NCBI GenBank assembly: GCA_017444545.1
Contig: JAFSWJ010000365.1
Location: 1-11,085, forward strand
DNA from: Lachnospiraceae bacterium
GTDB lineage: Bacteria > Bacillota > Clostridia > Lachnospirales > Lachnospiraceae
Reading direction: 5' to 3'
Length of the DNA: 11,085 bases
The notes under the pieces are model-generated. The model was not told the DNA's origin, ran no database searches, and worked only from the letters and a program-made list of their open reading frames with translations. The translations under genes were made by a program, and so were the position numbers. Below are positions 8,401-11,085 of the stretch, one piece after another (the stretch's first letter is position 1; each line of letters opens with the position of its first letter).

Positions 8401-8612
8401 ATCTTTGCGCAGCCTGCATCCGCGTAGCCGCTTCTGGCTTTTTCGACATCGTTCTCCGCCCTGTAGGACACGGACCCGTCAACCCCCAGTGCGATGTCGG
8501 AATTTTTGACCCATCTGCCCAGAATGAGGTTCAGAACAAGAACAGCTCCCCCAATGAATATGAGCAGCCCGGCCAGTATCACATACCATTTTTGTCTCAA
8601 TCGTTCAAGCAA
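5400..8612 (-). CDS. Four-module membrane-anchored polysaccharide deacetylase
   Basis: Predicted 1070 residues from TTG 8612, supported by GGGGAG 6 bases upstream. One N-terminal helix (about 10-32) anchors it with the bulk outside the cell. Four NodB-like modules are recognisable by the alternation of a first-motif strand and a K/R-A-T-F/Y-x-V strand. They begin near 82 (AIVFDNL...RATFSVGG), 334 (ALAIYGL...KATFFVTG), 549 (AAISLYGM...GATYYVTY) and 836 (VIFLTFDDWGTD...KATFFVKT). Only the fourth has the canonical set: TFDD 840-843 with the base and metal Asp, HTKEH 893-897 as the metal H-x-x-x-H, FRPP 952-955, and VIVMHM with His1019. The first three lack these and are probably inactive scaffolds or polymer-binding folds. 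An acidic linker (268-274) lies at the end of module 1. The last 14 residues (GGTGDVSLSQKYVN) come from repeat DNA. It is the first gene of the block and probably removes acetyl groups from the polymer made by the downstream synthase. Confidence 0.85.
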   Translation of the reverse strand: MLERLRQKWYVILAGLLIFIGGAVLVLNLILGRWVKNSDIALGVDGSVSYRAENDVEKARSGYADAGCAKIITDRKDAPKKRVAIVFDNLGEESTNEKILRIIKDHRIRATFSVGGIEAAENDEFLGSLPALGLDVAGSTLAGGGAEASDSPSELIESLVMTKNIIEGLVGKKVENVFISGTPCSRNILKTVTASGYENVIEPSNENLIDEKTFETKRDVREYVRKLSGDTIIMIKLEGLSEVIKDEIPVYPDKPAIDKKSDTSAQSSEEEEEPYAIDAIVEMLLTELETRDITICPLSDLEVTDFEKNRSAQDAAKGKKGAVIRNVITDKKEAALAIYGLPENTDEIIKTLKNENAKATFFVTGKDAKDDPEGLKLIRDSGNDIGNAGYEGESLEGKSAEECYEEISKGADALADLNGSENMCYMPMVDIKQESDLTPDDIFGSWMDGVRAAAAANGSKVIYPVKRDGYAFGDIVTVDGRDKAVDINELESIIKDLKKAGLQIKTTDALIAGSGKMPGYSVDEIRELRLKNSGKRALPIETVQTTAKAAAISLYGMSDEASIKDIFDKLSKRGAGATYYVTYDDMTKNPGLVERILLEGGNIGIAYRETGSYPQTYESVLRYINSCRNYLKWRFNAQTDLVMMPSGKPADETKEAVSSLGMTFTGYAFNFSSNSPTELNKRSAGEAAKRYENTRVGRGSIMLFRPDLYESSKMTPKPASGDFMETILRQQIDVISYYKKGSKEPEKGSGYEVMSVGDLLEAPGRYQIPENSQDVIALSNRFISGLESEDEKTAYMAQRYIGNPTVVTTGDLPGFSAAQVRKLDKKGLIDTKGEKVIFLTFDDWGTDRSINKLLYVLKKHGVKATFFVKTSAVERNVNLLRAIALDGHELASHTKEHLSLSKLPVKGSVNYRELSPLEVQNLRLDIVKSYETLNRYAGDIRVDGKDAVTPYFRPPTLTVGKSGLETVFDVGFYYSISGSFSSHDYDAKSADELIDKFRKGFVAWDKPVKVKEGSVIVMHMTENAAYTAQALDEMIPEWKEQGYGFARVDEYLSGTAGGTGDVSLSQKYVN

Positions 8613-8618
8613 GTTTCT

Positions 8619-8624
8619 CTCCCC
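8619..8624 (-). promoter_or_regulatory. SD fixing the TTG start of the four-module deacetylase
   Basis: On the minus strand GGGGAG is followed by AGAAAC and then TTG at 8612. No ATG or GTG with a comparable site precedes the membrane helix in this frame. Confidence 0.6.
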
Positions 8625-8644
8625 GATTCAGGTTCTCATTATTT

Positions 8645-8667
8645 ATTATACCACAAATCCGTGGGAC
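8645..8667 (-). promoter_or_regulatory. Extended -10 promoter of the polysaccharide block
   Basis: On the minus strand TGGTATAAT gives a perfect -10 (complement of 8645-8650) with the TGn extension, about 33 bases before the TTG start. Seventeen bases further upstream there is no recognisable -35. That position falls inside the repeat arm at 8661-8701 and reads as C-rich. The promoter would rely on the extended -10 or on an activator. Confidence 0.6.
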
Positions 8668-8861
8668 GGGGGACGTTTCTCTGTCTCAGTTTTATGTCAA
8701 CCGTGTGTCACAGGGGGACGGTTCTGTGTTACACCGGGTTGCAGCGGCTTTTTCCAATATAAGCGAGGATTCTGTCACAGAGAACCGTCCCTCTGTTTCA
8801 CTCTGCATCAGGCCGATTCTGTTGACATAACTATGGGACAGAGAAACGTCCCCTGTCCCAC
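8661..8861. repeat. REPIN-like inverted doublet C with a nested second repeat pair
   Basis: The left arm is 8661-8701 (plus) and the right arm 8821-8861 (minus), both 41 bp. The left arm carries a C-to-T change in its inner stem strand (CTGTCTC) that keeps a G-U pair in the plus-sense RNA. The outer 10 bp of the right arm, CCTGTCCCAC, is repeated in tandem at 8862-8871. The doublet fills the gap between two divergent genes and separates their probable promoters. Its interior contains the type 2 inverted pair at 8705-8801. Confidence 0.85.
8705..8801. repeat. Type 2 inverted repeat pair nested inside doublet C
   Basis: The left arm 8705-8733 reads GTGTCACAGGGGGACGG then TTCTGTGTTACA. The right arm 8773-8801, on the minus strand, reads GTGAAACAGAGGGACGG then TTCTCTGTGACA. 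They are separated by 39 bp and are related to, but distinct from, the 41-bp type 1 unit; the core GGGACG and TTCT.TGT is common. The structure is a REPIN-like doublet within another doublet. Confidence 0.7.
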
Positions 8862-8876
8862 CCTGTCCCACCCGTC

Positions 8877-8906
8877 TTGCATATATATGGCGATATTTGT
8901 TAGAAT
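8877..8906 (+). promoter_or_regulatory. Possible promoter of the MATE gene
   Basis: TTGCAT (8877-8882) and TAGAAT (8901-8906) are 18 bases apart, just outside the right arm of doublet C. The -10 would directly precede the ATG at 8908, implying a very short leader. An alternative -10, TATATA at 8882, has no -35. Confidence 0.3.
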
Positions 8907-8907
8907 T

Positions 8908-10320
8908 ATGGATACTATGGAGACGAGCATACTGAGTAAATTTAAAAGCAGATTCATCGGCGACAGAAATTTCTACAAAAAGGTCGTCGTCATTGCTTTG
9001 CCCATAATGCTCCAGAACGGCATCACAAATTTTGTGGGCCTTCTTGACAATATCATGGTGGGAAGGATCGGCACTGAGCAGATGTCGGGGGTTTCCATCG
9101 TAAATCAGCTGTTTTTCATCCTGATACTCTGCCTCTTCGGAGCCTCCTCCGGTGCCGGGATCCTCGGTGCGCAGTTTTACGGCAAGGGCGATATGGAGGG
9201 TGTCAGGAATGTTTTCCGCATCAAGCTTCTGATGAATGCCATCCTTGTTGCCGCAGCGATAGCCGTTCTCTGGCTGTTTACCGACCCCCTGATATCCCTG
9301 TATCTTCACGAGGGGTCATCTGCCGGAGATCTTGATGCCACCCTACGCTACGGCCACGATTACCTCCGGCTCATGCTTTTGGGACAGATCCCCCTTGCGG
9401 TGGAGATGTGCTATTCATCGACACTCCGTGAATCGGGCGAAACCACCATCCCCATGAAGGCTTCGGTCGTGGCTCTGCTCATCAACCTCATCCTGAACTA
9501 TATGCTGATCTACGGCAAATTCGGCTTTCCCGTACTGGGTGTGCGGGGCGCCGCCATAGCAACCATAGCATCGCGTATCGTCCAGGCAGGGATCGTGATA
9601 GTCTGGTCCCACACGCATTCTGCGAAGGTCCCGTATTTTTCGGGCGTATACAAAAGTCTCATCGTACCCGGAAAACTCGTTGGAAAGGTCCTCATCCTGA
9701 CCTTCCCCATAATGATGAATGAAACCCTGTGGTCCTCAGCCGTTGCGACGCAGACGGCTCTCTACTCGACCCGGGGTCTTGCGGCAGTTGCTGCGTTGAA
9801 CATAAATTCAACCATAGCCAATGTCTTCAACATAGTTTTTATTGCCCTGGGAGATTCCGTTGCGATCATCGTCGGCCAGCAGCTTGGCGCCGGAAAGATC
9901 GAGGAAGGAAAGCAGACTGCCTACAGGATCATCTTCGCCTCGATCTTGGTCTGTTTTATTATGGGATCGCTGATGTTCCTGACAGCACCCTTTTTCCCGC
10001 TTGCGTATAATACAAGCGCCGAGGTCAAACGCATCGCCACAGGTATGATCAGGATCAATGCATGCATGATGCCATTTCAGGCCTTTTTGCATTCTGCGTA
10101 TTTTACCATCCGTTCGGGAGGAAAGACCTTTATCACCTTCATCTTTGACAGCGGATTCATGTGGATCGTTGCCATACCCTTCGCCTTTATTCTGACGAAG
10201 TTTACGACGCTTGCCATCCTGCCGGTCTTCCTTTTTTGCCAGTTTCCGGACATCCTCAAATGCATCATGGGCTTTGTCATAATGAAACGCGGGAGCTGGG
10301 CACGGAACATTGCAAGATAG
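8908..10320 (+). CDS. MATE-family multidrug efflux transporter
   Basis: Predicted 470 residues, the usual length for a MATE (multi antimicrobial extrusion) protein: a twelve-helix inner-membrane antiporter that expels drugs or metabolites using a Na+ or H+ gradient. The two-fold internal repeat typical of the family is visible. The first half begins near 31 with LPIMLQNGITNFVGLLDNIM and has GAQFYGKGDMEGVRN (about 87-101). The second half begins near 263 with LTFPIMMNETLWSSA and has GQQLGAGKIEEGK (about 323-335). The frame is open far upstream through repeat DNA, but those codons are not MATE-like. Starts at 8887, 8908 and 8917 are all possible and none has a clear SD; 8908 is my choice because MDTMETSILSKF resembles family N-termini. 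The substrate cannot be told from sequence. It is divergent from the polysaccharide block, with no evident functional link. Confidence 0.88.
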   Translation: MDTMETSILSKFKSRFIGDRNFYKKVVVIALPIMLQNGITNFVGLLDNIMVGRIGTEQMSGVSIVNQLFFILILCLFGASSGAGILGAQFYGKGDMEGVRNVFRIKLLMNAILVAAAIAVLWLFTDPLISLYLHEGSSAGDLDATLRYGHDYLRLMLLGQIPLAVEMCYSSTLRESGETTIPMKASVVALLINLILNYMLIYGKFGFPVLGVRGAAIATIASRIVQAGIVIVWSHTHSAKVPYFSGVYKSLIVPGKLVGKVLILTFPIMMNETLWSSAVATQTALYSTRGLAAVAALNINSTIANVFNIVFIALGDSVAIIVGQQLGAGKIEEGKQTAYRIIFASILVCFIMGSLMFLTAPFFPLAYNTSAEVKRIATGMIRINACMMPFQAFLHSAYFTIRSGGKTFITFIFDSGFMWIVAIPFAFILTKFTTLAILPVFLFCQFPDILKCIMGFVIMKRGSWARNIAR

Positions 10321-10344
10321 TACTGATGTAAAGGAGTTTTTATT

Positions 10345-10581
10345 ATGAAGATAAAAAGGATACTCGCGCTGACAGGGGTGATACTGATAGCCGGGATGTA
10401 CATCTCAACTCTGGTCCTTGCCATAATGGGCAGTGAAAAGACCCTGCCCTTTTTCCTGCTCTCCATACTCTGCACCATCATGGTGCCGCTCATAATACAT
10501 CTTTTCATGATGCTAAGGAACGCAAGACGCGGAAAGAATGTGATGGACGAGCCCTATCCCTACAAAGAAAAGAAAGAATAA
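10345..10581 (+). CDS. Small two-helix membrane protein, function unknown
   Basis: A 78-residue protein starting 24 bases after the MATE stop, with AAGGAG 8 bases before its ATG, so probably co-transcribed with the transporter. Two hydrophobic helices are visible (about 6-27 and 35-56), followed by a basic and then charged cytoplasmic tail (RNARRGKNV...KEKKE). I recognise no family. Its position suggests a partner or accessory of the MATE pump, but this rests only on neighbourhood. Confidence 0.7.
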   Translation: MKIKRILALTGVILIAGMYISTLVLAIMGSEKTLPFFLLSILCTIMVPLIIHLFMMLRNARRGKNVMDEPYPYKEKKE

Positions 10582-10588
10582 CACATGT

Positions 10589-10711
10589 GTGGGACGGGGG
10601 ACGTTTCACTGTCCCGCTTTTATGTCAACTAAAACAACCGTAGAGATCCTCAAATAGCAGCCATATTTTAATTTACATAATTTTGGGACAGAGATACGTC
10701 CCCTGTCCCAC
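10589..10711. repeat. REPIN-like inverted doublet D
   Basis: The left arm is 10589-10629 (plus) and the right arm 10671-10711 (minus), both 41 bp, around a 41-bp interior. This is the most compact doublet. It begins 7 bases after the stop codon of the small membrane protein and ends 117 bases before the transposase start. The left arm starts GTGGGACGGGGGACG. The right arm on the minus strand starts GTGGGACAGGGGACG and ends ATTATGTAAAT, with the same inner-end drift (TGTAAA for TGTCAA) as the right arm of doublet B. Confidence 0.85.
10591..10621 (+). terminator. Possible terminator formed by the left arm of doublet D
   Basis: Just after the small membrane protein gene, GGGACGG pairs with CTGTCCC (one G-U pair) around an 11-nt loop, followed by GCTTTTATG. 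It has the form of a weak intrinsic terminator for the MATE operon. The U run is short. Confidence 0.35.
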
Positions 10712-10721
10712 AAAAAAATAC

Positions 10722-10750
10722 TTGATTTTCGTCCGACAAGATGTTATCAT
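10722..10750 (+). promoter_or_regulatory. Promoter of the transposase gene
   Basis: TTGATT (10722-10727) and TATCAT (10745-10750) are exactly 17 bases apart, starting 10 bases after the right arm of doublet D. Transcription would begin near 10757 and give a leader of about 70 bases. Confidence 0.55.
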
Positions 10751-10756
10751 TTCAAA

Positions 10757-10777
10757 ACACGGTCAGTCAGGCCGTGT
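10757..10777 (+). other. Small hairpin in the transposase leader
   Basis: ACACGG (10757-10762) and CCGTGT (10772-10777) are perfect inverted 6-mers around a 9-nt loop at the predicted 5' end of the mRNA. It could affect mRNA stability or be an operator; nothing more can be said. Confidence 0.3.
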
Positions 10778-10828
10778 ATCTGTAACCAAATCTTATTTTT
10801 CAATTCTTATTCCAGGAGGTAAAAAATC

Positions 10829-11071
10829 ATGGCACGTCTTCCACGCTATCTGTTTCTTTCTGACATTGACCACATTATCATCCGCGGTATCGGTCATATG
10901 GATCTGTTTTTTTCCGATGCCGATCACAGGGTATTCCTTGAAAAACTGAAACGCTTCAAGCTGATCGATAATGTAGAGATCCATGCTTATTGTCTGATGG
11001 ATAATCACGTTCACCTGCTGATCAAAGCATCGACCGATCTGATCCCGCTGTTTCTGAAAAGACTGGAATGA
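10829..11071 (+). CDS. REP-associated/IS200-like Y1 transposase, truncated
   Basis: An 80-residue product from ATG 10829 with AGGAGG 9 bases upstream. It matches the N-terminal half of the Y1 (HUH) transposase family, RAYT-like branch: MARLPRY at the start, HIIIRG (15-20), DLFFSDADHRVFLEKL (25-40), and AYCLMDNHVHLLI (53-65) with the metal-binding H60-V-H62. The frame ends in TGA at 11069. Full members run on for tens of residues, through a Y-x-x-Y-x-N-x-K-Y-like helix that holds the catalytic tyrosine, and that part is absent in this frame. The product should be unable to cut DNA. In another frame the bases after the stop read GMNETDV, so a frameshift or internal deletion is possible, but the window ends. 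The adjacent 41-bp doublet D is the kind of repeat such enzymes mobilise. Confidence 0.75.
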   Translation: MARLPRYLFLSDIDHIIIRGIGHMDLFFSDADHRVFLEKLKRFKLIDNVEIHAYCLMDNHVHLLIKASTDLIPLFLKRLE

Positions 11072-11085
11072 ATGAAACAGATGTC

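Noticed and set aside
5400..8612. Several open frames of 70-170 codons on the plus strand across the deacetylase gene
   Set aside because: They are antisense shadows of a gene with clear NodB motifs, and none shows a recognisable domain or SD.
8494..8907. Open frame continuing upstream of the MATE gene
   Set aside because: It runs through both repeat types and encodes repeat-derived, cysteine- and proline-rich sequence with no MATE similarity or SD.
10683..10949. Plus-strand open frame starting in the right arm of doublet D
   Set aside because: The start lies in repeat DNA, it crosses the transposase promoter, and it overlaps the better-supported Y1 transposase frame.

Overview
The window looks like a chromosome segment from a Gram-positive anaerobe of the Clostridia, most likely Lachnospiraceae. 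This is inferred from moderate GC content, strong Shine-Dalgarno (SD) sites mixed with TTG starts, a small lipoprotein signal, and the style of the MATE pump and the deacetylases. No rRNA or tRNA marker is present to confirm it.

Positions 350-8612 hold a four-gene block on the minus strand, transcribed from high to low coordinates. In order these are: a 1070-residue membrane-anchored protein with four polysaccharide-deacetylase (NodB-like) modules, only the last of which keeps catalytic motifs; a membrane glycosyltransferase with an N-terminal PilZ domain (c-di-GMP receptor) and a hyaluronan synthase/NodC-type catalytic core; a 652-residue membrane-anchored protein with a degenerate IcaB/PgaB-like deacetylase domain; and a lipoprotein with a GH18-like hydrolase fold. 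The middle pair overlaps by 14 bases and the last two are 43 bases apart. I read this as a c-di-GMP-controlled locus that makes, secretes, deacetylates and trims an amino-sugar exopolysaccharide. The combination resembles pga/ica logic built around a HAS/NodC-like synthase.

Positions 8908-10581 on the plus strand hold a MATE-family efflux transporter and a small two-helix membrane protein. They are divergent from the polysaccharide block and probably form their own operon.

A dispersed repeat dominates the intergenic DNA. A 41-bp unit occurs eight times (one copy is cut by the window edge), always as inverted pairs: 1-350, 5288-5443, 8661-8861 and 10589-10711. These are REPIN-like doublets. 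A second, related repeat type is nested inside the 8661-8861 doublet and half-present inside the 1-350 doublet. Just downstream of the last doublet (10829-11071) starts a Y1/HUH transposase of the REP-associated (RAYT) type. It has a good promoter and SD, but the reading frame stops after 80 residues, before the catalytic tyrosine. The repeats touch the genes directly. One abuts a stop codon, one encodes the last 14 residues of the 1070-residue protein, one lies immediately upstream of the glycosyltransferase start, and one sits in the -35 region of the block's probable promoter.
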